64,000 bases of DNA from Amycolatopsis aidingensis (GCF_018885265.1 NZ_CP076538.1:62001-126000), one strand, 5' to 3'. Positions 6,094 through 15,295 are shown, counted from the stretch's first letter. Program-made: numbers and translations. Notes: generated by a model not told the origin, from the sequence alone.

Positions 6094-8847
6094 ATGCGCG
6101 CGCGGCTGGGAGTACTCCTCGGGACCATCGCTCTGGCCACCGGCCTGCTTGCGCCACCGGCCGCCCCGGCCGAGTCGGCCGAGTCGCAGCCTCCCCAGGT
6201 CGAGGACTTCTGCGGGGACCAGTGTGCGGACATCCTGCCGCCGGGGCAGAACGGCAACGCCACCCTCGCCGACATCCTGCTGCACCAGGCGTTCGGCAGC
6301 AGGCCGGCGCATGCCGACGACCAGCTCGGGCCGTACGCCGCGCTCGCCGACGGCTACCGCGGACTGACCACCGAGACCATCCAGGAATTCTTCAACGACG
6401 CCTCCTTCGGGGTGCCCGCCGACCAGGTGGCCAGCAGCATCAAGCCACGGTCGGACGTCACGATCGTCCGGGACAAGGCCACCGGCGTGCCGCATGTCTA
6501 CGGAACCACCCGCTCCGGTACCGAGTTCGGCGCCGGCTACGCGGCCGCGCAAGACCGGCTGTGGCTGATGGACATCATGCGCAGAGTGGGCCGCGGCGAG
6601 CTGACCTCGTTCGCCGGCGGCGCGGAGGGCAACCGGGCGCTGGAACAGCAGTTCTTCGCCGCCGCCCCGTACACCGAGGCCGAGCTGCGGCAGCAGATCG
6701 ACCAGGTCGCCGAGTCCGGCCCGCTCGGCAGGCGCGGGCTGGAAGACGCGAAGTCCTATCTGGACGGAATCAACGCCTACATCCAGGACGCGCACGACGG
6801 CCGGTACTTCCCCGGCGAGTACGTGCTGACCGGGCAGGTGGACGCGATCACCAATGCCGGGGAGATCGAGCCGTTCCGGCTGACCGACCTGGTGGTGCTC
6901 GCCTCGGTGGTGGGTGCCCAGTTCGGCGGCGGTGGTGGCGGCGAGGTGCGGGCCGCGATCGCCAAGCTGGCGATCCAGGAGCGGTACGGGCCGGTCGAGG
7001 CGGAGCGGGTCTGGCGCAGCCTGCGCGCCGAGGACGATCCGGAAACGGTGCGCACCCTGCACGACGGCCAGAGCTTCCCGTACGGCAAGGCCCCGGAGAA
7101 CCCGCGCGGTGTGGCCATGCCGGAACCGGGCTCGGTGACCCCGCAGCAACTGGTGTTCGACCGCACCGGTTCCGCGAACTCACAGGACGACCTCGCGGTG
7201 CGGCCGGTGCAACGGCAGGGGATGTCCAATGCGCTGGTGGTGTCCGGCGCGCACACCGACAGCGGTAACCCGGTGGCCGTGTTCGGCCCGCAGACCGGCT
7301 ACTTCGCGCCGCAGCTGCTGATGTTGCAGGAGTTGCAGGGCCCGGGGATCAGCGCCCGCGGGGCCTCCTTCGCCGGGCTGAGCTTCTATGTGCTGCTCGG
7401 CCGCGGCCAGGACTACGCCTGGAGCGCGACCACCTCGGCGCAGGACATCACCGACACCTACGCCGTCCAGCTGTGCGAACCGGACGGTTCCCCGCCCAGC
7501 AAGGAGTCGGACTTCTACCGCTTCCGCGGCGAGTGTCTGCCGATGGAGGTGGTGGAACGCAAGAACTCCTGGGAGCCGACCGTGGCGGACCCGACCCCTG
7601 CCGGGTCGTACACCCTGCGCGCCTTCCGGACCAGGTACGGACCGGTGACCCATCGTGCGGTGGTGGACGGCAAGCCGGTCGCCTACGCGGCGCTGCGCTC
7701 CACCTACTTCCACGAGGTCGAGTCGTTGCTCGGGTTCCAGCAGTTCAACGACCCTGGCGCGATCCGCTCCGCCGCGGACTTCCAGCGCGCGGCCGACCGG
7801 GTGAACTACACCTTCAACTGGTTCTATGTGGACTCCGGGGACACCGCGTACTACAACTCCGGCGCCAACCCAATGCGCAACTCCACAGTGGACCCCAGCC
7901 TGCCGATCCTCGGTAACGCCGGACTCGACTGGCAGGGCTGGGACCCGGAAGGCAACACCGCCGAGTACACCCCGTTCGCCGAGCATCCGAACTCGGTCAA
8001 CCAGGACTACTACATCAGCTGGAACAACGCGCAGGCGCAGGACTACGCCGCCGCGGGCTACGGCAAGTCCGCGGTGCACCGCGGCGACCTGCTGGACACC
8101 AGGGTGCGTGCGCTGCTCGCCGCGGGCACCGGGGTCACCAGGGCGAACCTCACCAAGGCGATGGCCGAGGCCGGGCTGGCCGACCTGCGTGCGGAGCGGG
8201 TGCTGCCGGTGCTGCTGCGCGTGCTGGACCGCGCCCCGGTGCGGGATTCCGCGGCTGCGGCGGCGATCGAGAAGCTGCGTGCCTGGCTGGCCGACGGCGG
8301 GTTGCGCGCGCAGACCGAACCGGGTAGCCGCAGCTACCGGCACGCCGAGGCCATCAAGATCATGGATGCCTGGTGGCCGCTGCTGGTGCGGGCGCAGTTC
8401 GAACCGGCAATGGGTTCCGCGGCATTCACCGCGATGACCAGGGTGCTGCAGATCAACGAGTCGCCATCGGGATTCCAGAACGCCGAGCCGGGCAAGCGGG
8501 TCGGCCAGCCGCACCAGGGCTCCGCCTACCAGCGCGGCTGGTGGGGTTACGTGCACAAGGACCTGCGCGCCCTGCTCGGCGAGGACGTCCGTGGCCCGCT
8601 CGGGGACCGGTTCTGCGGTGGCGGGGATCTGGCAGAGTGCCACCGCGTGCTGGTGGACACGGTGGCGCGGGCGGCCGAGCAACCGATCGGGGAGGTCTAT
8701 CCGGGGGACGGCTCCTGCGACGCCGGGGACCAGTGGTGCGCCGACTCGATCGTGCACCGCGCGCTGGGCGGGATCACGCACGACCCGATCAGCACCCAGA
8801 ACCGGCCCACGTACCAGCAGGTCGTGGAGTTCCCGCGGAAACGCTGA
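6094..8847 (+). CDS. Secreted penicillin acylase (N-terminal serine nucleophile hydrolase) family protein
   Basis: A 917-residue precursor with a clear signal peptide (MRARLGVLLGTIALATGLLA...APAESAE). The penicillin-acylase layout is intact: alpha region (VTIVRDKATGVPHVYG, then GYAAAQDRLWLMD), a spacer, and the beta-subunit start at MSNALVVSG. Ser378 is the likely autocatalytic N-terminal nucleophile. HTDSGNPVAVFGPQTGY and YAWSATTSAQDITD follow. Family members hydrolyse amide bonds of penicillins, acyl-homoserine lactones or lipopeptides; the substrate cannot be told here. The ATG at 6094 is preferred to an upstream in-frame start because of the GAGAGGAG RBS and signal peptide. Length fits the larger AhlM/aculeacin-acylase-like members. 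Confidence 0.9.
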   Translation: MRARLGVLLGTIALATGLLAPPAAPAESAESQPPQVEDFCGDQCADILPPGQNGNATLADILLHQAFGSRPAHADDQLGPYAALADGYRGLTTETIQEFFNDASFGVPADQVASSIKPRSDVTIVRDKATGVPHVYGTTRSGTEFGAGYAAAQDRLWLMDIMRRVGRGELTSFAGGAEGNRALEQQFFAAAPYTEAELRQQIDQVAESGPLGRRGLEDAKSYLDGINAYIQDAHDGRYFPGEYVLTGQVDAITNAGEIEPFRLTDLVVLASVVGAQFGGGGGGEVRAAIAKLAIQERYGPVEAERVWRSLRAEDDPETVRTLHDGQSFPYGKAPENPRGVAMPEPGSVTPQQLVFDRTGSANSQDDLAVRPVQRQGMSNALVVSGAHTDSGNPVAVFGPQTGYFAPQLLMLQELQGPGISARGASFAGLSFYVLLGRGQDYAWSATTSAQDITDTYAVQLCEPDGSPPSKESDFYRFRGECLPMEVVERKNSWEPTVADPTPAGSYTLRAFRTRYGPVTHRAVVDGKPVAYAALRSTYFHEVESLLGFQQFNDPGAIRSAADFQRAADRVNYTFNWFYVDSGDTAYYNSGANPMRNSTVDPSLPILGNAGLDWQGWDPEGNTAEYTPFAEHPNSVNQDYYISWNNAQAQDYAAAGYGKSAVHRGDLLDTRVRALLAAGTGVTRANLTKAMAEAGLADLRAERVLPVLLRVLDRAPVRDSAAAAAIEKLRAWLADGGLRAQTEPGSRSYRHAEAIKIMDAWWPLLVRAQFEPAMGSAAFTAMTRVLQINESPSGFQNAEPGKRVGQPHQGSAYQRGWWGYVHKDLRALLGEDVRGPLGDRFCGGGDLAECHRVLVDTVARAAEQPIGEVYPGDGSCDAGDQWCADSIVHRALGGITHDPISTQNRPTYQQVVEFPRKR

Positions 8848-8869
8848 CCTGGCGTGGCAGGCTGGGCGG

Positions 8870-9949
8870 ATGAGCACCGCCGACTGGTCACCACGTACCC
8901 GGGCGATCACCGCGGGCCGCCCGCAAGGCCCGAGCGCCCCGATGAACGTGCCGATCGCCCCGGCCAGCGCGCTGGGCCTCGGCTACTCCCGGGAGCACGG
9001 CACCGAGACCTGGGCGGCCTTCGAGGACGCGATCGGTCAGCTCGAGGGCGGTACGGCGGTGGCCTTCGCCTCGGGTATGGCAGCGATCTCGGCCGTGTTC
9101 GACCTGCTGCCCGCGGGCGCCGAGGTGGCCGTGCCCAGCTACAGCTACGTGGGCAGCCGTGATCTGCTCGGTTATGCCGAACGCAACGGAAGGCTGCGCG
9201 GCAGGCGGATCGAACCGGCCGACACCGCGGGCTGGGTGGCGGCGGCCGCGGAGGTCGATCTGCTGCTGGTGGAGTCGCCGACCAACCCCACCCTGGACCT
9301 GATGGACATCGCGGCGGTGGCCGAGGCGGCCAGGGCGCACGGTGCCCGGCTGGCGGTGGACAACACCTTCGCCACCCCGCTCGGGCAGCAACCCCTTGCC
9401 ATGGGCGCCGACCTGGTGCTGCACAGCGCGACCAAGCTGATCGGTGGCCACAGCGACCTGCTGCTCGGGCTGGTGGTGAGCGGGGAAGCGGAACTCGCCG
9501 TGGCGCTGCGGGAAGCCAGGACCAGGGGCGGCGCGACCCCCGGGGTGCTGGAGTCCTGGCTCGCCCTGCGCGGCCTGCGCACCCTGCCGGTGCGGCTGGC
9601 CGCGGCGTCCGAGACGGCCACGCTGCTGGCCGGACGGTTGGCAGCGCATCCGGCCGTGCGGGCGGTGCGCCACCCGCCCGGCAACATGATCGCCTTCGAG
9701 CTGGCCGACGCGGCGACCGCGGACGCGTTCTGCGCCGCGCTGTCCCTGATCCAGCACGCGACCAGCCTCGGCGGGGTGGAGAGCAGCCTGGAACGGCGGG
9801 CGGCGCGGCCCGCCGAGGGTCATGTCCCCGCCGGGATGCTCCGGTTCAGCGTGGGCCTGGAGGATCCCGAGGATCTATGGCGGGAGCTGGAGTCCGCGCT
9901 GGACGAAGTGGACGGTGCGCGGAATTCGGGAAGCGTTGCCCGATCGTGA
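8870..9949 (+). CDS. Cys/Met metabolism PLP-dependent enzyme (cystathionine gamma-lyase/synthase-like)
   Basis: A 359-residue fold-type I PLP enzyme. Family signatures: AFASGMAAISAV for cofactor phosphate binding, ESPTNPTLDLMDI, VDNTFATP, and SATKLIGGHSD with Lys189 as the Schiff-base lysine. The end shows RFSVGLEDPEDLW, typical of trans-sulfuration enzymes. It should catalyse gamma-elimination or replacement on cystathionine or homoserine esters. ATG at 8870 is only 22 nt after the acylase stop on the same strand, so co-transcription is possible. At 359 residues it is slightly shorter than the usual 380-400. Exact reaction (metB/metC/mgl) is not resolvable. Confidence 0.88.
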   Translation: MSTADWSPRTRAITAGRPQGPSAPMNVPIAPASALGLGYSREHGTETWAAFEDAIGQLEGGTAVAFASGMAAISAVFDLLPAGAEVAVPSYSYVGSRDLLGYAERNGRLRGRRIEPADTAGWVAAAAEVDLLLVESPTNPTLDLMDIAAVAEAARAHGARLAVDNTFATPLGQQPLAMGADLVLHSATKLIGGHSDLLLGLVVSGEAELAVALREARTRGGATPGVLESWLALRGLRTLPVRLAAASETATLLAGRLAAHPAVRAVRHPPGNMIAFELADAATADAFCAALSLIQHATSLGGVESSLERRAARPAEGHVPAGMLRFSVGLEDPEDLWRELESALDEVDGARNSGSVARS

Positions 9950-10317
9950 TCCCACCCCGCACCCGGATACAGCTTCCGATGTGACCGGATCGCTGCTGGA
10001 CACAGTGGACGATCGGGATGTGCACCGGACGGGGTCCGTGGTGGCTCGCCATGCCTCCGACTAGGGACGATCGCGTTCCGCTTGTGCCGACCTGACGCTT
10101 TGCGATCAGTTAATACGGTGAATCCCTACTCCTTTTGGACTAAATGGAGTGAAATCGGGGTGTACCGCTGGGGTGATGGCTGCCGTGTGTATGCTCCAGC
10201 CTCGCTGGCCCGGGTGACCTTCACCCAGAACGGTGGCAATTTCTCTGCTCAGGTCTCTGCGGGTAGCAGCACCGCGCGGCTCTTGGGATCGCAGTACCGC
10301 ACTCGAAAAGGAGACCC
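9950..10317. other. 368-bp intergenic leader region upstream of the thioester-domain protein
   Basis: No coding region is evident. AT content rises around 10105-10160 (TTAATACGGTGAATCCC, CTCCTTTTGGACTAAATGG), which probably contains the promoter, and AAAAGGAG at 10308-10315 is the ribosome-binding site of the next gene. A long 5' untranslated region of up to about 150 nt is possible. I saw no riboswitch consensus. Confidence 0.5.
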
Positions 10318-11535
10318 ATGCCAAGAACGTCAACGATTGTGCGTGCCGGCGCCGCCCTCGCCGGCGCTTCGATCGCCATGATGCTGGCGGCGCCGGCCGC
10401 CGGCGCGACCGAGGAAGCTCGGGGACGTGTCAAGTTCCACCTCGGTGCGGATGGTTACAAGGTCAATCTGCACGGCACCGACCGGAGCCAGCTGGAAACC
10501 TGGAACTACGTTATCCAGCTCGACGGTGGCGAGAAGCTCAATGTGTACTGCGTCGAGATCGAGACCGACATCGACACCGGCCAGGACATGGTCGAGCGGC
10601 CGTGGGACGAGTTCCCGAACCCGAACACGGACTTCCACGCCAACCGCGACAAGATCAACTGGGTGCTGCACCACGGTTACCCTGCCAAGGGCACCGAGGC
10701 GATCGAGCAGGCGCTGGACGGGACCGTCGAGTTCAATGACGGCCTGAGCACGAAGGAAGCCATCACCGCGACGCAGACCGCGGTGTGGCATTTCAGCGAC
10801 GGCACCGACCTCGACAAGGACACCCCGCTGGTCGACGACAAGCGCAACCCGGACGCCGCGAACGCCGAGGACGTGCTGGCCCTCTACAGCTACCTGACGG
10901 GGGACAAGAACACCGGGATCAGCGAGCCGGACGCCGCGCTGGAGATCAGCCCCGCGGACGCCACCGGCGAGGCGGGTGACCGGATCGGGCCGTTCACCGT
11001 GTCCACCAGCGGCGAGATCGACGAGATCACCAACAAGCTGCCGGAGGGCGTCACCCTGACCGACGCCGATGGCAAGGAGCTGACCAAGGCCGACATCACC
11101 GACGGCACCGAGATCTTCGTGAACGTCCCGGAGGACGCCGAGGATGGCAAGGGCAGCTTCGGCCTGAAGGCCAGCGCCGCGGTGAACACCGGTCGGCTGT
11201 TCGTCGGGGAGAACTACGGCCCGAAGACGAAGGCCCAGTCGCTGATCGTCGCAACCTCGGACCAGCTGGAACTCTCCGATGAGGCGATGGTCCGCTGGTC
11301 GGCCGCTGGCGAGACCCCGCCGAGCAGCGAGACCAGCACCACGACCACCGCGCCGAGCACGAGCACCGAGGCCGCGCCTTCCACCACCGAGACCCCGGTG
11401 GCCCCGCAGTCCAACGAGGGTCCGCTGGCCCAGACCGGTTTCTCCGCGATGACCCCGCTGGTGATCGGCCTGGTGCTGCTCGGTGGCGGCGCCGTGACGT
11501 TGTTGCTGCTGCGCCGTCGTAAGGGCACTGCCTGA
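10318..11535 (+). CDS. LAxTG-anchored surface protein with Cys-Gln thioester domain (TED adhesin)
   Basis: A 405-residue surface protein. Residues 1-30 are a signal peptide ending AAPAAGA. Residues 35-205 form a thioester domain: Cys78 in NVYCVEIE and Gln153 in ATQTAVWHFSD are placed as in domains that build an internal Cys-Gln thioester. An Ig-like segment (about 215-320) and a Ser/Thr-rich stalk (about 328-370) follow. The C-terminus has LAQTG, a hydrophobic helix (PLVIGLVLLGGGAVTLLLL) and an RRRKG tail, a class-E-type sortase signal. Thioester adhesins bind host or surface amines covalently; in a filamentous actinomycete a role in attachment or hyphal surface assembly is inferred. Strong RBS upstream. 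Confidence 0.9.
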   Translation: MPRTSTIVRAGAALAGASIAMMLAAPAAGATEEARGRVKFHLGADGYKVNLHGTDRSQLETWNYVIQLDGGEKLNVYCVEIETDIDTGQDMVERPWDEFPNPNTDFHANRDKINWVLHHGYPAKGTEAIEQALDGTVEFNDGLSTKEAITATQTAVWHFSDGTDLDKDTPLVDDKRNPDAANAEDVLALYSYLTGDKNTGISEPDAALEISPADATGEAGDRIGPFTVSTSGEIDEITNKLPEGVTLTDADGKELTKADITDGTEIFVNVPEDAEDGKGSFGLKASAAVNTGRLFVGENYGPKTKAQSLIVATSDQLELSDEAMVRWSAAGETPPSSETSTTTTAPSTSTEAAPSTTETPVAPQSNEGPLAQTGFSAMTPLVIGLVLLGGGAVTLLLLRRRKGTA

Positions 11536-11541
11536 GCTGAG

Positions 11542-12630
11542 CTAGCCGACTCCGGCCTCCGGGTACGGAAAAGCTGACGGGGATGCGGCGCCGGGTTCCA
11601 CCCAGCGCCGCATTCCCGCGTCACAGGCCGCGTAACCCCAGTTGATCAGCCGTTGCTGGACGGGTTCCGGCATGTGGTGCAGCCGGGTGGGCACCTCGGC
11701 CAGCCGCAGTGTCCGATGCGCCGGGGCAGGCAACGGGTCGGCCACCCCGAACTCGTCGATCTCGCTGTAGGTTCCCCAGTAGGCCCCGCCGAACTCCCCG
11801 CCGCGGTAGGACTCGCGGAGCCGGCGGGTACGCAGGCTCCGCACCTGGTTGTCCACCACGTCCATGGCGCGCAACAGCTGCCGGGGCCAGTCGGCTGGCA
11901 CCCGCACCAGTCGCTCCATCCGCATCCCGCCGTCGCTGACCAGCACCGTGGCGCAGCGCTCGGTGACCGGTTCCAGCCCCAGGTTGTCGTATACCCCGCC
12001 GTCGGAGAGCACCACCTTGCGCGGGCGCGCGGTGCTGCCGTCGCCGGGAAGGTCCCACTCCCGGATCCGCAGGCGCGCGGGGGAGAGGAACGGCGGGAAG
12101 GCCGAGGAGGCCGCGACCGCGTTGGCCAGTGGGATCGCCGGTTCCCGCACCCCGCCCACCTTCGCGTCGCCCATCTGTTCCCTCGAGAACCGCCACAGCG
12201 CGCCGTTCTGCAGGTTCGTCGCGGTGAACACGAACCGAGGGGTGACCGGCAGCTCGCGCAGCAGCCGGTCGCCGTACAGCCTGCGGCGCAGCGAGGCAGC
12301 GACCTCCTCACCGACGCTGCGGCCCGGTTTCACCAGCCCGCGCAAGGTGGCCCAGACATCCACGTTCACCCGCGCCAGCGCGCGCAGCGGGCGCACCACG
12401 AGCTCGGTGAAGTTTCCCGCGGTCCCCCTGTCGAACTCCAGCTCGGGCCAGGCATGCGCGAGCGTTCCGGCCGCGATGGCTCCGCTGGACACGCTGGAGA
12501 TCAACGACAGCCGCGGCAGGTAGCCGAGCTCGTTCAGCCGCCACAGCACACCGGTGTGGAACAGCATGGCGCGATAGCCGCCGCCGGAGAGGCACAGACC
12601 GATCCCGTCGCGCTGCACCCGCAGGATCAT
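11542..12630 (-). CDS. Patatin-like phospholipase
   Basis: A 362-residue cytosolic or peripheral lipid acyl hydrolase. It has the patatin oxyanion glycine loop GGGYR (16-20), the nucleophile elbow SVSSG with Ser48 (the usual G-x-S-x-G with Ser in place of the first Gly), and the catalytic aspartate in SDGG (Asp210). It therefore has a complete Ser-Asp dyad. ATG start at 12630. It converges on the thioester-protein gene with six bases between the stops. Substrate lipid is unknown. Confidence 0.9.
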   Translation of the reverse strand: MILRVQRDGIGLCLSGGGYRAMLFHTGVLWRLNELGYLPRLSLISSVSSGAIAAGTLAHAWPELEFDRGTAGNFTELVVRPLRALARVNVDVWATLRGLVKPGRSVGEEVAASLRRRLYGDRLLRELPVTPRFVFTATNLQNGALWRFSREQMGDAKVGGVREPAIPLANAVAASSAFPPFLSPARLRIREWDLPGDGSTARPRKVVLSDGGVYDNLGLEPVTERCATVLVSDGGMRMERLVRVPADWPRQLLRAMDVVDNQVRSLRTRRLRESYRGGEFGGAYWGTYSEIDEFGVADPLPAPAHRTLRLAEVPTRLHHMPEPVQQRLINWGYAACDAGMRRWVEPGAASPSAFPYPEAGVG

Positions 12631-12672
12631 AGTCGCTCTATGTCAATGTTCGATCACAACTGGTCAGCTGGA

Positions 12673-13320
12673 TCACGCTTCCCGGTGCCGCCCGGCCCTA
12701 CCGCCGGGCAGTTTGAGGATGGTTCGGGTCCCTGCCGGCGGGTCGGCGTGGCCGATGACCACGGAATGCAGGATGCCGTTGTAGACCAGGTCCCACATGG
12801 CCTGGTTCTTCTGCAGGTCGTTCAGCGCAACGTGGACGTTCTGTCCTGATGCGTTGCGCATTCGCAGCATGGTCTTCGCTCCGGCGGCGCCGATCTCGAT
12901 CTCGGTAAGCTCGTAGAGGTCCACCCACGCGGTCCGGTGCTGGAACCAGGTAGCCCCTGCGGCCAGCCAATCCTTGGACGCCTGCCGGTAGACGATTCCG
13001 GCGAAGAACAGCATCAAGGGCAGGGTCAGGTACCAGGTTCGCACGAGCCAGCTGACATCCCAGTTGATGAGCGAGAGCAGAACCACTGCCAGGCCGATCA
13101 ACATGGCCGCCAACTGCAATGAGTAGCCCAAGGTGTGCTGACGCCATTCCAGTACCGGTCCCTGGCTCGCCGGTACGGGTGGATGTTTGCGGGGCTGTCG
13201 ATCGGTAGGGGTCGACTCGTTTCCACCGAAGCTGCGTGGCGCTGTGGGCGGTCGTGGCTCGCCGGTAGCGGGGTCGGGCCGGGGAGGAAGCGATGGCTGT
13301 GCTGCTGGCGTTTCGGTCAT
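12673..13320 (-). CDS. Two-helix membrane protein with PH-like C-terminal domain; putative partner/immunity protein (cassette A)
   Basis: A 215-residue protein, ATG at 13320. A proline-rich N-terminus (1-50) precedes two transmembrane helices (about 70-88 and 95-113: LQLAAMLIGLAVVLLSLI, YLTLPLMLFFAGIVY). A C-terminal beta-rich domain resembles bacterial PH domains (TAWVDLYELTEIEIGAAG, MLRMRNASGQNVHVAL). It is the last gene of cassette A, starting 2 nt after the stop of the WXG/glycine-rich protein. Cassette B has two longer membrane proteins at this position. Immunity to, or membrane assembly of, the neighbouring effector is inference from position only. Confidence 0.6.
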   Translation of the reverse strand: MTETPAAQPSLPPRPDPATGEPRPPTAPRSFGGNESTPTDRQPRKHPPVPASQGPVLEWRQHTLGYSLQLAAMLIGLAVVLLSLINWDVSWLVRTWYLTLPLMLFFAGIVYRQASKDWLAAGATWFQHRTAWVDLYELTEIEIGAAGAKTMLRMRNASGQNVHVALNDLQKNQAMWDLVYNGILHSVVIGHADPPAGTRTILKLPGGRAGRHREA

Positions 13321-13322
13321 GA

Positions 13323-14648
13323 TCAGAACAGGTTTCCAGCCCAGCGGCCGAACTCTCCTGCTCGGTCGCCGACCCAGTCTGCGGCGTCGCCCGCGGCTTC
13401 GCCGACGTCCTCGGCCCTGCGTCCGAGCCACGCCATGGTACTCGGGTCAGCTTGATCCGCAGCGTGGTCGATCGACCATTCGTTGATCTCCGGCCAGTGG
13501 TTTACCAACTCGCCGACACCGAAGGCTACTGCGGTTCCAACGCCGACCGCGACAAGTGTGGCTGGTCCGCCCGCGAGGCCGAGCGATGCCGCAGTGGCAA
13601 GCGCGGCGTCGGTGGCGAGCGAGCCGACAACCGCGCCGCCGAGATTTGCACCCGCTGACTTCGCCCACTCATCGGCGTCCTTGCCCCAGCTTTCGATCGC
13701 CGTCTGGCCCCCGGCCAGCACGACACCGACAACGGGAACCTTGGAGCCGAGCTTCGCAAAGGCTCCCGAGCTCTCATCGACGGACCTGACCAGGTTTCGC
13801 GCCAACAGGTCGCCGAGCTTGGTGTCTTTGACGCCGATGGCGAGGTTGGCGTTGGCGCGGGCCATCCTTGCGGCATCATCGGCCGAGTTCTCGAAGACGC
13901 CCGCGGCGCGGGTGGCGGCGGCCCGGTGCCAGGGGTCGTCGACCTCGGAGAGGATCTTGGCGTAGGTGGCGGCTTGGGCATAGCGGGTCTGGGCGGTCAG
14001 GTTCCACTTGCCGGCCTGCTGGATGGCGGAGCCGATGGTGCCGGTGGCGGCTCCGGCGAGCTGCCACCACTTCTGTTTGCTGGCGTCGTTCAGCACGGTC
14101 TGCCAGGTGCTCATTTTCTGGCCGAGGGTGTCGTGGGCGGCCTTCTCGATTCCGCGGGCTTCGCTGGCGATGGTCTGCGCCTCCCGGTAGGCGGCCAGCT
14201 TGCGCTGGTAGTCGGCCTGCGCCGCGGCGGCGTCCGGGTGGTCGGCGGTCAGCATGCCGGGGGCCGGTGGGCCGGTGAAGTCGGCGGGGTAAACGGCGTT
14301 GTGTGGCTCCTCGATGATGTCCCCGTTGACCGTCAGGCCCGCGTCGGTGGCGACGCCTCGCGCATGTTCGAGCCTGGCCCGGACGGTGGCGATGTCATCG
14401 GCGAAGTCACCAAGGGCGCGGCCCGCGTCCCTGGTGCCCGCGGCGATGTCGTCGGAGCCCTTGCCCGCCGAGGCCATGTTGCTCCGGAACGCCTCTCCGG
14501 CCGTGCCGGTCCACATCGCCTCCGACTCCCCGCGCGCCCGGTGGAAGTTCGTCGCCACGGCCTCGACCCCGGCATCCAGCGTGGCCAGCTTCGCCGCGGT
14601 CTCCCGGCAGGACGCCTCCTCGGCCGCCACTCGCAGGTCCACGCCCAT
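13323..14648 (-). CDS. WXG-type large protein with glycine-rich membrane-active C-terminus; putative type VII secreted effector (cassette A)
   Basis: A 441-residue protein. Residues 1-100 form a WXG100-like helical hairpin with the WTG turn at 46-48 followed by AGEAF. A conserved linker AGLTVNGDII at 103-112 recurs in the cassette B homologue (AGLAVNGEVI). The middle is Ala-rich helical. Residues 332-380 are strongly Gly/Ala-rich and hydrophobic (GANLGGAVVGSLATDAAL, LAGGPATLVAVGVGTAVAFG), as in glycine-zipper pore formers. The C-terminus is amphipathic (DWVGDRAGEFGRWAGNLF). No enzymatic toxin domain is evident, so membrane permeabilisation is the natural guess. ATG at 14648, one nt after the small partner gene. 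Confidence 0.65.
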   Translation of the reverse strand: MGVDLRVAAEEASCRETAAKLATLDAGVEAVATNFHRARGESEAMWTGTAGEAFRSNMASAGKGSDDIAAGTRDAGRALGDFADDIATVRARLEHARGVATDAGLTVNGDIIEEPHNAVYPADFTGPPAPGMLTADHPDAAAAQADYQRKLAAYREAQTIASEARGIEKAAHDTLGQKMSTWQTVLNDASKQKWWQLAGAATGTIGSAIQQAGKWNLTAQTRYAQAATYAKILSEVDDPWHRAAATRAAGVFENSADDAARMARANANLAIGVKDTKLGDLLARNLVRSVDESSGAFAKLGSKVPVVGVVLAGGQTAIESWGKDADEWAKSAGANLGGAVVGSLATDAALATAASLGLAGGPATLVAVGVGTAVAFGVGELVNHWPEINEWSIDHAADQADPSTMAWLGRRAEDVGEAAGDAADWVGDRAGEFGRWAGNLF

Positions 14649-14649
14649 G

Positions 14650-14937
14650 TCAGCCGATCTCCCTGCACGGTACGGCCAGCTCGTCACCGGCGGCCTGGTC
14701 GGCGGCGTCGTAGGAGTTCTGCGCCGCCTGAGCATCGTCGGCCGAGTTGGCGGCGGCCATGGTCACTTTGCCGACCACCCCGCTGAGCACGACCAGCGCG
14801 CTGGCGACGATGCCGGTGGAATCGCCCGCGTTCGGGATCGTCGGCGCGTCGGTGGCCAGGTCGGCCAGATTCTGTGCGCCCTCGGCCAGTGGTTTGGCGA
14901 GCCGGTTCAGGTCGTCGACCCGAAATCCCTCAGCCAT
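14650..14937 (-). CDS. Small type VII secretion substrate-like protein (cassette A)
   Basis: A 95-residue helical protein (MAEGFRVDDLNRLAKPLAE...). It is ESX/EspC-like in size and composition. Near the C-terminus it has YDAAD (Tyr76-Asp80), matching the YxxxD/E type VII secretion signal. The cassette B counterpart carries YAETE at the same place. It probably pairs with the large WXG protein encoded one nt downstream. Its start overlaps the stop of the upstream SAV_915-like gene by 8 bp, implying translational coupling. Confidence 0.65.
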   Translation of the reverse strand: MAEGFRVDDLNRLAKPLAEGAQNLADLATDAPTIPNAGDSTGIVASALVVLSGVVGKVTMAAANSADDAQAAQNSYDAADQAAGDELAVPCREIG

Positions 14938-15202
14938 GTCGCATGTCCTCGGTGAGTTCGACGTTCAGCGCCAGGAGGTCGAATGCCCCGGCGTCGTAGA
15001 GCCGCTCCAGCTTGTGCGCGGGTACGGCGATCCAGGGCTGGTCCGGGCCACATCCCTGGACCAGCAGTTCCATCGAGGTGTAGCCCAGCAGCGCCGTCCT
15101 GCCGTCCTCGGTCCGGCGCAGTTCCAGGTTGGCCGCCGGCTCCCCGTGCCGCACCCGCTGGGTAGGCAGGTACACCAGCTCCGGTATGTCCCCCTCGGTC
15201 AT
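14930..15202 (-). CDS. SAV_915/SseB-like small protein, first gene of cassette A
   Basis: A 90-residue alpha/beta protein with the pattern YLPTQRVRHGEPAANLELRR, GRTALLGYTSMELLVQGCG, PWIAVPAHKLERLYDAGAFD. It aligns along its length with the protein at 54950-55279 (VELRRTRDGRMALMAYSALD). Its general role is unknown; SseB-related proteins accompany secretion loci. ATG at 15202 is chosen over GTG at 15205 because a GGCGGGGAG element sits 6 nt upstream. The promoter of the cassette must lie in the 90 bp between it and the GntR stop, or transcription reads through from the GntR gene. Confidence 0.65.
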   Translation of the reverse strand: MTEGDIPELVYLPTQRVRHGEPAANLELRRTEDGRTALLGYTSMELLVQGCGPDQPWIAVPAHKLERLYDAGAFDLLALNVELTEDMRHG

Positions 15203-15295
15203 CACGAACTCCCCGCCTGATGATGTCCATCCCCGGCGACAGGATAGATGGTGAACCCGATTCGGATACCACTCTTCGAGTGAAGATGACCACGT

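Noticed and set aside
7180..8910. Minus-strand frame of 576 codons over the penicillin acylase gene
   Set aside because: No motif support; opposite strand has signal peptide and catalytic serine.
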